A stretch of 64,000 bases of DNA, from positions 1,860,001 through 1,924,000 of the forward strand of contig NZ_CP072524.1 in the NCBI RefSeq assembly GCF_017753665.1, given 5' to 3'. How positions within the stretch are numbered: the stretch's first letter is position 1; each line of letters starts with the position of its first letter. The notes beneath the pieces are model-generated. The model was not told where the DNA came from. It saw only the letters and a program-made list of their open reading frames with translations, and made no database searches. The DNA comes from Neisseria sicca. Its GTDB lineage: Bacteria > Pseudomonadota > Gammaproteobacteria > Burkholderiales > Neisseriaceae. This document shows positions 8,875 through 17,917 of this stretch, in pieces. The translations under genes and the position numbers were made by a program.

Positions 8875-9206
8875 TTTTCAGACGACCTTTTATTCAATCA
8901 ATGCAGGCTTGGAATAACTCAAGTAGCGTGGGCTGCGCCCGCGAAATCTACCACCTGATAATCCAAATCAGACTACAGTCAAATGAGTATTTATTTTTCG
9001 CATTCATCTCGTAGGCAAACCCCGCGCTACGGGTTGCTGTAACAGCAACTTGTCCCTTCCCCCGTCTGGCGGGGGAAGGTTAGGATGGGGGTGGCTTTAC
9101 GGTTTTAGGTAAAAGCAAATTCGTATTCGTACACCCCATAGAGCCACCCTCTCCCGCCGGACGGGAGAGGGGGCAGGTTGCCGATAAAAACAAGGTCGTC
9201 TGAAAC
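8875..9206. repeat. Copy 2 of the ~0.35-kb non-coding repeat
   Basis: Repeats the modules of 8442-8836 in the same order (GTGGGC palindrome, second palindrome near 9012-9032, G-rich/C-rich hairpin, GAGCCACCCTCTCC hairpin, closing DUS), with many substitutions and short indels. The two copies explain almost the whole 866-bp gap between the esterase and the yejA-like gene. Confidence 0.65.
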
Positions 9207-9230
9207 CTCAAAGCTTTCAGACGACCTTTT
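9191..9230 (-). terminator. Inverted DUS pair, terminator of the yejA-like gene
   Basis: AAGGTCGTCTGAAA and its complement with an 11-nt loop and a T-run, 12 bp past the stop codon of the binding-protein gene. Confidence 0.75.
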
Positions 9231-9241
9231 ATCCGCTTCTC

Positions 9242-11017
9242 CTATTTCCACCACCCGCTACTCAGCGGGAACGTTATCGGGTCGTAATATTTCGGCAGTT
9301 GTTGCGGGATGCCGAGGTTATTGCGGTAAACGACGCGGTAGCGGTCGGCGTACCAGGCGGGGACGATGATGTATTGGTGGCGGATGGTACGGTCTAGTGC
9401 TTGAACGGTGGTTTTCAGTTCTTCGCGGTTGGTGAAGCTGCTGAAATGTTTGAGCAGCTTTTCGACATCGGGGCGGCACACGCCGGCGAGGTTTTGGCTG
9501 CCGGGGATTTTGGCGGCTTCACAGCCGAAATAATCGTATTGTTCGTTGCCCGGGCTTTCGCTGTTGGCATAGACGGTAATGGTCATGTCGAAGTCGAAAT
9601 CGTTGAGACGCCTTTGATATAAGGCGGGGTCGGTAACGCGGATGTTCATGGTGACGCCGATTTTGGCGAGGTCGCGCTGCCATTTGGCGGTGATGCGTTC
9701 GTAGTTTTTGGATGCGGTCAGGAACTCGAAGGTCAGGGGTTTGCCTTGGCTGTCGGTCAGTTTGCCGTTTTTATAGCGGTAGCCTGCTTTTTCTAAAAGG
9801 GCGCGGGCTTTGAGCAGGTTGGGGCGTATGCCTGTCTTCGGGTCGGTTTGAGGCGGTTCGGGGACGGGTTGGTTCAGGACAGCGGGATCGAGGGTGTTGC
9901 CGAGGGACTGGAGCAGTTTCAGTTCCGCGCCTTGCGGTTTGCCTGTCGCCGCCATCTCGCTGTTGGTGAAGAAGCTGTTGCTGCGGCGGTATGCGCCGTA
10001 GAAAATGCGGGCGTTGACGCTTTCAAAGTCGAAGCTCTCGACCATTGCCTGCCGCACGAGGATGTTGTTGAACGGGACGCGGCGCATATTCATAACGAAG
10101 CCCTGCATGCCGGCATTACTTTGTTGCACCCATTCGTATTTGCCCAAGCCGCGTTTGGCGAGCATTTCGCCGGTATAAGCCCGCGCCCAGTTTCGGGCGA
10201 TGTTTTCATAAACGAAGTCGTATTGTCCGGCTTTGAGTCCTTCGAGGCGGACGCTGTTGTCTTTGAAATATTTGAAACGGACGGTGTCGAAGTTATATCT
10301 GCCTTTGCGGGTCGGGAGGTTTTGCGCCCAGTAGTTTTTATCGCGCGCGTATTCGCTCATGCGTCCGATGTCTGCTTTGACGAAGCGGTAGGGGCCGGAG
10401 CCGATGGGCATTTTGTTCGCGCCTTTTTCCAGCCCTTCGGGATAGCTTTTATGAGAAAAGACAGGCAGTTGCCCCAAGACCATGTGTAATTCGGCGTTGC
10501 GCTGTTTGAAGCGGAAAACGACTGTCCTGTCATCGGGCGTTTCGACTTTGGCAACATCGCTCCAGTAGATGCGGTAGGAGGGATTGGCGGCTTTGTCTTG
10601 GGTAAGCAGGCGGAAGGAGGCGGCGACGTCTTTGGCAAGCACGGGATCGCCGTTGTGGAATTTAGCCTTCGGGTTGAGTTTGAATGTTGCCGACAGCCCG
10701 TCTTCGGCAAGTGAAAAGTCTTCCGCCAGCAGCCCGTACATGGAGAAAGGTTCGTCCCAACTGTTGTCCGTAAGCTTATCCACGGTCAGCATGAGGATGC
10801 CGACTTCTTTGTCGCCTTTGAGGGTGAACGGGTTGAACGTATCGAAGCCGCCCTGTATCGGCAGGGAAAACACGCCGCCTTTTGGCGCGTCGGGATTGAC
10901 GTATTCGTAGGCGCGAAAGTTGGCGGGATATTTCGGCTCCTGCCCCAAACCCAAACCGTATGCGGCAAAAGCGGTGGCAGAGGAGAAGGAAAGTAGCAGC
11001 AGGACGAGCGTTTTCAT
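9242..11017 (-). CDS. Family 5 extracellular solute-binding protein, YejA-like
   Basis: A periplasmic peptide-binding protein of 591 residues. A signal peptide (MKTLVLLLLSFSSATAFA) is followed by the features of YejA: AYGLGLGQEPKYP at the mature N-terminus, PDAPKGG, FDTFNPF near residue 60 and the SBP_bac_5 core, ending in PLSSGWWK. YejA works with the YejBEF permease and ATPase to import peptides, including some antimicrobial peptides; none of those partners is adjacent here, so the gene is an orphan or its permease is elsewhere. It is flanked by DUS-pair terminators on both sides and so is probably monocistronic. Confidence 0.85.
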   Translation of the reverse strand: MKTLVLLLLSFSSATAFAAYGLGLGQEPKYPANFRAYEYVNPDAPKGGVFSLPIQGGFDTFNPFTLKGDKEVGILMLTVDKLTDNSWDEPFSMYGLLAEDFSLAEDGLSATFKLNPKAKFHNGDPVLAKDVAASFRLLTQDKAANPSYRIYWSDVAKVETPDDRTVVFRFKQRNAELHMVLGQLPVFSHKSYPEGLEKGANKMPIGSGPYRFVKADIGRMSEYARDKNYWAQNLPTRKGRYNFDTVRFKYFKDNSVRLEGLKAGQYDFVYENIARNWARAYTGEMLAKRGLGKYEWVQQSNAGMQGFVMNMRRVPFNNILVRQAMVESFDFESVNARIFYGAYRRSNSFFTNSEMAATGKPQGAELKLLQSLGNTLDPAVLNQPVPEPPQTDPKTGIRPNLLKARALLEKAGYRYKNGKLTDSQGKPLTFEFLTASKNYERITAKWQRDLAKIGVTMNIRVTDPALYQRRLNDFDFDMTITVYANSESPGNEQYDYFGCEAAKIPGSQNLAGVCRPDVEKLLKHFSSFTNREELKTTVQALDRTIRHQYIIVPAWYADRYRVVYRNNLGIPQQLPKYYDPITFPLSSGWWK

Positions 11018-11058
11018 GAGTTTCCAAACCGAACGGGACGATGAAGCCCGATTATAGC

Positions 11059-11094
11059 AAAAGGTCGTCTGAAAAATTTTTCAGACGACCTTTT
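11059..11094 (-). terminator. Inverted DUS pair between brkB-like and yejA-like genes
   Basis: A nearly perfect stem (AAAAGGTCGTCTGAAAA and complement, 2-4 nt loop) lies 17 bp beyond the stop of the BrkB-family gene. Confidence 0.75.
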
Positions 11095-11110
11095 GTGTGT
11101 TTCAAAATCC

Positions 11111-12343
11111 TCAAGAAGACTGCTGCCGTTTTTTCGCCTGCGCGTCAAACTCCGCCAGCGTCATGTTCAAAGTCTGCAAACACGGCCTCATCACCGCATC
11201 GACAGCTTGGTTCACATGATCCCTTCCTAAAGGCGACGGGCGGTAAACAAAGAGCTTGAAAAGTTCGCTCAACTCAATCGAATCCGCCCCCGTTTTCAAC
11301 ACCCAGCCCTGACGGCCGTTGTAGATATAGCCGTGTCGCGCCAGCTTTTCCAGAAGCTCGCCCAATTCGTCGTAGCCCATATTGATATGTCGTCTGAACT
11401 CCTGAACAGGCAAGGCTTTGCCCTCTTTTTGCGCCGCATCCAAAAGCAGCAGGATTTTCAACACATCGTCAAACCGCCCGCGCGCATCGAAGCCCCTGCG
11501 GAACGCATCGCCCTGCCAATAAGACAGCGACGAAGTCAGCACCGCGCCGCCCAACACCAGCGTCCACAGCAAATTCAGCCACACCAAGAAAAACGGCACG
11601 GCGGCAAACGCCCCGTAAATCGAGCGGTAGCCGTCGAAATTGCCTATATACCAGGCAAACAGGAAACGCGCCGTCTCCAAGCAAAACGCCGTGACCAAAG
11701 CCCCGATAAACGCATGACGCGCAGGCACGAAGCGGTTGGGCACAAAACGGTACAGCCCCCACAGCAAAAGCGTGGCAAAAAACAGCGTACCTAAGGTTTG
11801 CAGTACCCCCACCACCCATTGCGGCGCAAACGAAGCCAGCGCAGAATCCTGCACCGACCCGACCATAAAAGAAATCCCCACGCCCAAAGACAGCGGCCCA
11901 AACGTCAGCAACGCCCAATACACCAAAAACTGCATCATCCAAGGCCGCTGCGTATTGACCCGCCAAATCCGGTTAAACGTATTGTCAATCGTCCGAATCA
12001 GCATCAGCGACGTCACCACCAGCATCACACTACCGATCGCCGTCAACTTTCCCGCCTGATCGCGAAACGCATTGATATAATCAAACACCATGTCCGCACC
12101 CTGCGGCACAATAGTCTGATTGACGAACGCAACAAAAGAGTCCGACCAACGGTCGAACACAGGAAAAATCGAAGCGACCGCCACCATCACTGTCAACACC
12201 GGCACCAAAGCCAGAAGCGTCGTAAACGTCATACTCGACGCCGCCTGCGGCACACGCTCCTCATCAAAACGCCGGACCACAAACCACGCAAACGCAAACA
12301 CCTTACTACCCAACAAACCTTGCCACCACTTCAAAAACGGCAT
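11111..12343 (-). CDS. YihY/BrkB-family inner-membrane protein
   Basis: A polytopic protein of 410 residues. The YihY/BrkB hallmark runs from about residue 30 (RRFDEERVPQAASSMTFTTL) through about six hydrophobic helices to residue 280; the last 120 residues are soluble with a winged-helix look (LGELLEKLARHGYIYNGRQG). I prefer the ATG at 12343 (MPFLKWW), preceded by GGGAAAG, over one 24 bp upstream. The family was once annotated as ribonuclease BN in error; its real function is unresolved. wrbA is divergent, with a spacer of about 135 bp. Confidence 0.85.
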   Translation of the reverse strand: MPFLKWWQGLLGSKVFAFAWFVVRRFDEERVPQAASSMTFTTLLALVPVLTVMVAVASIFPVFDRWSDSFVAFVNQTIVPQGADMVFDYINAFRDQAGKLTAIGSVMLVVTSLMLIRTIDNTFNRIWRVNTQRPWMMQFLVYWALLTFGPLSLGVGISFMVGSVQDSALASFAPQWVVGVLQTLGTLFFATLLLWGLYRFVPNRFVPARHAFIGALVTAFCLETARFLFAWYIGNFDGYRSIYGAFAAVPFFLVWLNLLWTLVLGGAVLTSSLSYWQGDAFRRGFDARGRFDDVLKILLLLDAAQKEGKALPVQEFRRHINMGYDELGELLEKLARHGYIYNGRQGWVLKTGADSIELSELFKLFVYRPSPLGRDHVNQAVDAVMRPCLQTLNMTLAEFDAQAKKRQQSS

Positions 12344-12478
12344 AATCTTTCCCGAAAAAATAACCAATTAAAAATAAAAAAACAGAAAACGCCGCAGCAC
12401 ACACCACGTCGTCTGAAAACACAGCTTCAACAGCCAAACACCGATTTTCAACCAACCCAATTGTAACGGAATACCCAA

Positions 12479-13081
12479 ATGAACCCAAATCCCCTCAAAA
12501 TACTCGTCCTCTACTACTCCCAAAACGGCAGCACCCTCAACCTTGCCCGCCAAATCGCACGCGGCATCGAAAGCGTCGCAGGCTGCGAAGCCGTATTGCG
12601 CACCGTCCCCAAAGTCTCCACCGTCTGCGAAGCCGTCGAAAAAGACATCCCCGACAGCGGCGCACCCTACGCCACCGCCGAAGACCTCAAAACCTGCGCC
12701 GCCCTTGCCCTCGGCAGCCCAACCCGCTTTGGCAACATGGCAGCCGCCATGAAATACTTCATCGACGGCACCATCCCCCAATGGCTCGGCGCAGAACTTG
12801 CAGGCAAACCCGCCACCGTCTTCACCAGCACCTCCTCCCAACACGGCGGACAAGAAACCACCCTCCTCACCATGATGCTCCCCCTCCTGCACCACGGCAT
12901 GATCATCAGCGGCATCCCCTACACCGAATCCGCCCTCAGCAGCACCCAAAGCGGCGGCACCCCCTACGGCGCGTCCCACGTCGCCGGACACGACAGCAAA
13001 CCCGTCCTGACCGCCGAAGAAAACGACATCGCCTTCGCACAAGGCAAACGGCTGGCAGAACTCGCCGTCAAGTTGGCTTAA
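12479..13081 (+). CDS. wrbA: NAD(P)H:quinone oxidoreductase, WrbA type
   Basis: A cytoplasmic FMN flavoprotein of 200 residues that reduces quinones by two electrons, protecting against oxidative stress. The flavodoxin phosphate loop (LYYSQNGSTLNLA) is at residues 11-23, and the WrbA-specific GSPTRFGNMAAAMKYFID begins at residue 79. STSSQHGGQETT follows near residue 117, and the length is typical. The ATG at 12479 has only a weak upstream purine run. Proline and serine codons are strongly C-biased, as in the neighbouring genes. It ends at a convergent DUS-pair terminator. Confidence 0.9.
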   Translation: MNPNPLKILVLYYSQNGSTLNLARQIARGIESVAGCEAVLRTVPKVSTVCEAVEKDIPDSGAPYATAEDLKTCAALALGSPTRFGNMAAAMKYFIDGTIPQWLGAELAGKPATVFTSTSSQHGGQETTLLTMMLPLLHHGMIISGIPYTESALSSTQSGGTPYGASHVAGHDSKPVLTAEENDIAFAQGKRLAELAVKLA

Positions 13082-13116
13082 GGCGGATAACTTAGAAAAC
13101 CAATCTGCCAAAAGCC

Positions 13117-13162
13117 AAAAGGTCGTCTGAAAACCTGATTTCCAAGTTTTCAGACGACCTTT
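13117..13162. terminator. Bidirectional DUS-pair terminator between wrbA and hydrolase
   Basis: AAAAGGTCGTCTGAAAAC and its complement enclose a short loop. The genes on either side converge, so the hairpin can serve both. Confidence 0.75.
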
Positions 13163-13196
13163 CCATTATTTTTGAGCCCAAATCATTTCTGTCTTT

Positions 13197-13820
13197 TTAT
13201 CCATGATTAAACTGCCCTTCGCTCAAAAATTTTGCGGTTTGTTCTGCGGTAATGTGTTTGAACAGCATACCGCTGTGGCTGACGGGCAAGATAACGTGGT
13301 CGCGCATATTCGGGCAGCGGGTTTCGCTGACCAAAACCGTGCCGTCGTGTTCGCCGTGCAAGCCCAATACGCGCCCCAGTCCGAGCGGTTTGTTGCCGGC
13401 GATACTACCCAGCTCGATATGTTCGGGCAAATCGGGCGTGCCGCCGTCGAGCGCATCGCGATATGCGCCGCCGAGTACGGGGGTTTTCAATCCGAGCCGG
13501 AACACCCTTTGCGCAGCCCTGCTGCCTTGATGCGGCGTGCCGAAGGTAACGATGCGGCCGGTGATTTTTTCGGGGTGGGCGGCGGCAAAATGGCGCAATA
13601 CCAGCCCGCCCAGACTATGTCCGGCAAAATGCAGAGGTTCGCCTGTATCGTGTTTTTCAACAAACTCCGCCAATGCCTGCGTATGCTGCTGCATGGTGTG
13701 CCAGACGCTGTAATAACCAAACAGGGCAACGTCAAAGCCTTGTTTCTCCAACATATCCGCTAAAGGCTTCATCACCCAAGAATGCATGTGCAGTCCGTGC
13801 AATAAGATGATTTTCGACAT
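13197..13820 (-). CDS. Small alpha/beta hydrolase, lipase-like
   Basis: A cytoplasmic protein of 207 residues. The N-terminal IILLHGLHMHSW (oxyanion region), the nucleophile elbow GHSLGGLVLRHF near residues 67-78 and a C-terminal histidine in LPVSHSGMLF give the expected catalytic order; FGTPHQGS near residue 100 is typical of PGAP1-like and triacylglycerol-lipase-like hydrolases. The ATG at 13820 follows a perfect AGGAGG and is clearly the start; the frame extends ten codons upstream without support. Substrate unknown. Confidence 0.8.
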   Translation of the reverse strand: MSKIILLHGLHMHSWVMKPLADMLEKQGFDVALFGYYSVWHTMQQHTQALAEFVEKHDTGEPLHFAGHSLGGLVLRHFAAAHPEKITGRIVTFGTPHQGSRAAQRVFRLGLKTPVLGGAYRDALDGGTPDLPEHIELGSIAGNKPLGLGRVLGLHGEHDGTVLVSETRCPNMRDHVILPVSHSGMLFKHITAEQTAKFLSEGQFNHG

Positions 13821-13919
13821 GAGGACCTCCTGTATTTTTGCCGTAAGCATTATGCCATAAGTCAGTCAGACCGTATTGCGGACGCGTTTTGTCTTTTGAA
13901 AACGGGCTTAAGCTCCGGT

Positions 13920-14026
13920 TATAGTGGATTAACTTTAAATCAGGACAAGGCGACGAAGCCGCAGACAGTACAGATAGTACGGCAAGGCGAGGCAACGCCG
14001 TACTGGTTTAAAGTTAATCCACTATA
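13920..14026. mobile_element. Correia element (CREE), short form
   Basis: A 107-bp element with TATAGTGGATTAA at one end and its complement TTAATCCACTATA at the other, enclosing the recognisable Correia core (GCAGACAGTACAGATAGTAC and CGAGGCAACGCCGTACTGG). It lacks the internal block found in long forms. It lies upstream of the hydrolase and downstream of gluP. Confidence 0.95.
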
Positions 14027-14095
14027 AAATCTGTTGCCGTAGTTTCAGACGACCTTGGTTTGAGCGGATCAGGTTTAAAAGTTCGTCCCAAAGAA

Positions 14096-14140
14096 AAAAG
14101 GTCGTCTGAAAACCTGATTTCCAAGTTTTCAGACGACCTT
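14096..14140 (-). terminator. Inverted DUS pair, gluP terminator
   Basis: The stem is GGTCGTCTGAAAAC and its complement, preceded by an A-run, 16 bp past the gluP stop codon. A further single reverse DUS lies at about 14042-14055. Confidence 0.75.
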
Positions 14141-14155
14141 CTGTTCAGACAATGC

Positions 14156-15379
14156 TTACTCGTCGGCTTTATAACCTTTTAGAGCAAAGAAGACAATGTA
14201 GAGGTAGCACACGGCTGATACGATAAAAGACGACATCAGGCTGTAAGTATCGACCGCCCAACCTTGTACGACCGGAACAATCGCACCGCCGACGATGGCA
14301 GTACAAAGTACGCCAGAAGCGGCATTGGTGAATTTACCGAGGTTTTTGGTCGCCAGCGAGAAGATGGTCGGGAACATGATGGAGTTGAAGAAGCCGATGG
14401 CAAGCAGCGCCCACATAGCGACGTCGGCATTGCCTTTACCGGTCATCATGGCGATGATGAGCAGGACAACGGCGATAGTGGCGTTGAAGGCAAGATAGCG
14501 GTTGGGCGCGATTTTCGCCATAACTGCCGAGCCGAGGAAGCGTCCGACCATGGCACCGCCCCAGTAGAACGACAGGTATTGCGCGGCAGAAGCGTGATCC
14601 AATCCTTTCAGGAAGCCCAAGACGTTAACCATCAGCGAGCCGATGGATACTTCCGCGCCGACATAGCAGAAAATACCTGCCGCACCGAGAACAAGGTGTT
14701 TGTATTGCCACACGCTGCTTTTGCCGTCATGGTTGTGTTCGCTTTCTGCTTCGGCGATTTTACGCGCGTCAGGTAGGCGGATCATTTTCACGAAGACTGC
14801 AAGGATAATCAACAGACCTGCCAAACCCAAGTAAGGGATTTGAACGGAGGAAATCTTTTCGGCTTTGCTGACGGTCTGCGTCGCATCTGCCAGAATCAGG
14901 AACGCGCCAATTTGCGGGGCGATGGTCGTACCCAATGAGTTGAATGCCTGCACCAAAGTCAGCGTAGCGGATTCTTTGCCCGGTTTCGCCAACAGAGTTA
15001 CATACGGGTTACCCGCAACCTGCAACAGGGTTACACCCGAAGCAAGAATGAAGAGCGCGCCCAAGAAAGTCGGGTAAGAGTGGCTGCCCGCAGCAGGATA
15101 AAACAGCAAGCATCCGACGGCGGTCAGCAAGAAGCCGCCGATTACGCCATTTTTATAGCCGATTTTACCGACGAGATGCCCCATCGGAATCGACATGATG
15201 GCATAGGCGGTAAAGAAGCAGAACTGAATCAGCATCGCCTGAACATAAGTCAGATCGAAAATTTCTTTCAGATGCGGAATCAAGATGTCGTTCATGCAGG
15301 TAATGAAACCCATCATGAAGAAGAGCGTGGTCAGGACGACCAGCGCGGAATTATGGTTTTGTTGTGATGGCGTAGACAT
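14156..15379 (-). CDS. gluP: Glucose/galactose MFS transporter
   Basis: An inner-membrane sugar:proton symporter of 407 residues with 12 predicted helices. It belongs to the FucP/GluP branch: FFMMGFITCMNDILIPHLK in the first helix, LLQVAGNPYVTLL near residue 117, LVQAFNSLGTTIAPQIGA near residue 140 and FFNSIMFPTIFSLATKNLG near residue 325 are family hallmarks. Meningococcal GluP imports glucose and galactose, and this gene reads as its orthologue. It is monocistronic, bounded by a DUS-pair terminator and an AT-rich upstream region of about 250 bp with no gene. Confidence 0.9.
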   Translation of the reverse strand: MSTPSQQNHNSALVVLTTLFFMMGFITCMNDILIPHLKEIFDLTYVQAMLIQFCFFTAYAIMSIPMGHLVGKIGYKNGVIGGFLLTAVGCLLFYPAAGSHSYPTFLGALFILASGVTLLQVAGNPYVTLLAKPGKESATLTLVQAFNSLGTTIAPQIGAFLILADATQTVSKAEKISSVQIPYLGLAGLLIILAVFVKMIRLPDARKIAEAESEHNHDGKSSVWQYKHLVLGAAGIFCYVGAEVSIGSLMVNVLGFLKGLDHASAAQYLSFYWGGAMVGRFLGSAVMAKIAPNRYLAFNATIAVVLLIIAMMTGKGNADVAMWALLAIGFFNSIMFPTIFSLATKNLGKFTNAASGVLCTAIVGGAIVPVVQGWAVDTYSLMSSFIVSAVCYLYIVFFALKGYKADE

Positions 15380-15635
15380 GATTTGCCTTTCGATTTAGAT
15401 TTATTGGAATTGACCGTACAAACAGTTAATATCCGTTAATAACGGGCTGAATCATACTGGCTTTTGCCATTCTTGCAAACACTGAAAACACGCCGACTAC
15501 ATCGAGTTTCAGCAAGATTCTGTCCGATAAAGCATTTTATAGACAGAATCCGTCCAAATTTTACAAAAAACCCGCCCACAAACGACTTAGAATCTTATTT
15601 CAGACGACCTTTGACCTGACGCAAACTTCTCCGCC

Positions 15636-16046
15636 ATGCCCCTCATTTACGCCTATCTCGGACTCGCCGCCTCCGCCTTTACCTCCGCCACCATCCTACC
15701 GGGCACATCCGAAGCCGCCTTCGCCGCGTTTATCTACAACTATCCCGAACAGGCATACGGCGCGTGGTTGTGCGCCGGACTGGCAAACGGCTTGGGCAGC
15801 ATGGTTTCCTATTGGATGGGGCGGCTGATTCCGTCTAAGAAAAGGTCGTCTGAAAAGACCCTGCGCCTGCTCCAACGCTGGGGCACCCTGCCCCTTTTGT
15901 TTGCCTGGCTGCCCGTTATCGGCGACGCGCTGCCCATTGCCGCAGGCTGGCTCAGGCTCAACCCCTACACTTCCGCCCTCATGCTCCTGACCGGAAAAAT
16001 CCTGCGCTACGGCATCATCCTTGCCGGTATCAAAGGCATGATGTAG
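15636..16046 (+). CDS. YqaA-like small membrane protein
   Basis: A 136-residue inner-membrane protein with three or four hydrophobic segments. TSATILPGTSEAAFAAF near the N-terminus and LPVIGDALPIAAGWLRL near residue 95 are shared with YqaA and the wider SNARE-associated/DedA family; function is not established. An in-frame DUS (15842-15856) encodes the central cytoplasmic KRSSEK, so the uptake sequence has been kept at the cost of part of the protein. The gene precedes the aminotransferase by about 100 bp and may be co-transcribed with it. Confidence 0.7.
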   Translation: MPLIYAYLGLAASAFTSATILPGTSEAAFAAFIYNYPEQAYGAWLCAGLANGLGSMVSYWMGRLIPSKKRSSEKTLRLLQRWGTLPLLFAWLPVIGDALPIAAGWLRLNPYTSALMLLTGKILRYGIILAGIKGMM

Positions 16047-16149
16047 CCCGTCGCCACAAAACCTGCCGCATTCATTTTCAGACGACCTGAAACAGCGTAA
16101 AATCCAAAAGGAAATATCCCGTCCCTTCATTTTTGCAAAGCGAGAAATC

Positions 16150-17343
16150 ATGTTCTTCAATCACATCGAAGCCGCCCCCGCAGACCCCATCTTAGGCTTG
16201 GGCGAAGCATTCAAAGCCGAAACCCGTCCCGAAAAAGTCAACCTCGGCATCGGCGTTTATAAAGACGCATCCGGTGCGACCCCCATCGTCAAAGCCGTCA
16301 AAGAAGCCGAAAAACGCCTGCTTGAGAGCGAAACCACCAAAAACTACCTCACCATCGACGGCGTTGCCGACTACAACGAGCAAACCCAAATCCTCCTCTT
16401 TGGCGCAGACCACGAAATCGTCGCCAGCCGCCGCGCCAAAACCGCCCAAAGCCTCGGCGGCACAGGCGCATTGCGTATTGCCGCCGAGTTCGCCAAACGC
16501 CAGTTGAACGCACAAACCGTCTGGATTTCCAACCCCACATGGCCCAACCACAACGCCATCTTCAAAGCCGTCGGCATTCAAGACAAGCCCTACCGTTACT
16601 ACGACGCCGCCAAACACGGCTTAGACTGGGACGGCATGATTGAAGACCTCGGCCAAGCGCAAAAAGGCGACGTCGTCCTCTTGCACGGCTGCTGCCACAA
16701 CCCCACCGGCATCGACCCCACGCCCGAACAATGGGAAACCCTCGCCAAACTTTCTGCCGAAAAAGGCTGGCTGCCCCTGTTTGACTTCGCCTACCAAGGC
16801 TTCGGCAACGGCCTCGAAGAAGACGCATACGGCTTGCGCACCTTCTTGAAATACAACAAAGAATTGCTCATCGCCAGCTCCTATTCCAAAAACTTCGGCA
16901 TGTACAACGAACGCGTCGGCGCATTCACCTTAGTCGCAGAAGACGAAGCCACCGCCGCCCGCGCCCACAGCCAAGTCAAAACCATCATCCGCACCCTCTA
17001 CTCCAACCCCGCCTCCCACGGCGCGAACACCATCGCCCTCGTGTTGAAAGACGCGGATTTGAAAGCACAATGGATTGCCGAACTCGACGAAATGCGCGGC
17101 CGCATCAAAGCCATGCGCCAAAAATTCGTCGAACTGCTCAAAGCCAAAGGTGCAAATCAAGACTTCGACTTCATCATCGAACAAAACGGCATGTTCTCCT
17201 TCAGCGGCCTCACGCCCGAACAAGTCGACCGCCTGAAAAACGAGTTCGCCATCTACGCCGTGCGCTCCGGCCGCATCAACGTCGCCGGCATTACCGATGA
17301 CAACATCGACTACCTGTGCGAAAGCATCGTAAAAGTGTTGTAA
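16150..17343 (+). CDS. Aspartate/aromatic aminotransferase, class I
   Basis: A PLP enzyme of 397 residues, the normal length for AspC/TyrB. It transfers amino groups between aspartate or aromatic amino acids and 2-oxoglutarate in the cytoplasm. The PLP lysine is K247 in SSYSKNFGMYNERVG. WISNPTWPNHNAIF near residue 120, GCCHNPTGIDP near residue 180 (binding residue N) and a C-terminal substrate arginine in YAVRSGRINVAG near residue 374 are all present. AspC and TyrB cannot be separated by eye. A DUS-pair terminator follows directly. Confidence 0.9.
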   Translation: MFFNHIEAAPADPILGLGEAFKAETRPEKVNLGIGVYKDASGATPIVKAVKEAEKRLLESETTKNYLTIDGVADYNEQTQILLFGADHEIVASRRAKTAQSLGGTGALRIAAEFAKRQLNAQTVWISNPTWPNHNAIFKAVGIQDKPYRYYDAAKHGLDWDGMIEDLGQAQKGDVVLLHGCCHNPTGIDPTPEQWETLAKLSAEKGWLPLFDFAYQGFGNGLEEDAYGLRTFLKYNKELLIASSYSKNFGMYNERVGAFTLVAEDEATAARAHSQVKTIIRTLYSNPASHGANTIALVLKDADLKAQWIAELDEMRGRIKAMRQKFVELLKAKGANQDFDFIIEQNGMFSFSGLTPEQVDRLKNEFAIYAVRSGRINVAGITDDNIDYLCESIVKVL

Positions 17344-17360
17344 TCCGCATCAGGCAATAC

Positions 17361-17410
17361 AAAAAGGTCGTCTGAAAACCTAGGCTTCAGGTTTTCAGAC
17401 GACCTTTTTT
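17361..17410 (+). terminator. Inverted DUS pair after the aminotransferase
   Basis: AAAAAGGTCGTCTGAAAACC and complement, followed by a T6 run; 18 bp past the stop codon. Confidence 0.8.
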
Positions 17411-17464
17411 GACAACGCGGATTCGGGCTAAGCCAAACCGTAACGCAGGCTATGGCCGCGAATT

Positions 17465-17571
17465 TATAGTGGATTAAATTTAAATCAGGACAAGGCGACG
17501 AAGACGCAGACAGTACAGATAGTACGGCAAGGCAAGGCAACGCCGTACTGGTTTAAAGTTAATCCACTATA
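17465..17571. mobile_element. Correia element, short form
   Basis: A 107-bp element with TATAGTGGATTAA at the left and TTAATCCACTATA at the right. The core is nearly identical to the element at 13920. It sits in the spacer between the aminotransferase terminator and tRNA-Lys, where its outward promoter activity, if any, would face non-coding DNA. Confidence 0.95.
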
Positions 17572-17638
17572 ACAAACAAACCCGTATCAAAACTCTAACG
17601 GGTAGGCTGTAACAACCTCAAAACATACCGGCAAATAA

Positions 17639-17666
17639 AAAGCCCGGACATTTGTCCAGGCTTTTT
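17639..17666 (-). terminator. tRNA-Lys terminator
   Basis: Read on the minus strand, a GCCTGGACA / TGTCCGGGC hairpin (one mismatch) followed by TTTTTATTT lies just beyond the tRNA 3' end. Confidence 0.75.
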
Positions 17667-17671
17667 AAATT

Positions 17672-17747
17672 TGGTGGGTCGTGAGCGATTCGAACGCTCG
17701 ACCAACGGATTAAAAGTCCGCTGCTCTACCGACTGAGCTAACGACCC
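17672..17747 (-). tRNA. tRNA-Lys (anticodon TTT)
   Basis: A 76-nt cloverleaf: acceptor GGGTCGT pairs with ACGACCC, followed by A and an encoded CCA. The D-arm contains AGCTCAGTCGGTAGAGC; the anticodon loop CTTTTAA reads Lys; the T-arm contains GTTCGAATC. It stands alone with its own hairpin terminator. Confidence 0.97.
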
Positions 17748-17870
17748 GATAAGCTGCAAATTATAGAAGGCGAGACTTTTCGTGTCAAGCAATTTTCTCA
17801 AAACAACAAGATTAAATCTTTAAATATTTGATTTTCCGATTATTCGCTTTTGCATAATCTTCAGCACCAC

Positions 17871-17910
17871 AAGGTCGTCTGAAACCGTTCGAAAGGCTTT
17901 CAGACGACCT
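17871..17910 (-). terminator. Inverted DUS pair, mrp terminator
   Basis: AAGGTCGTCTGAAA and complement, 8 bp past the mrp stop codon. Confidence 0.7.
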
Positions 17911-17917
17911 CTGCCCG

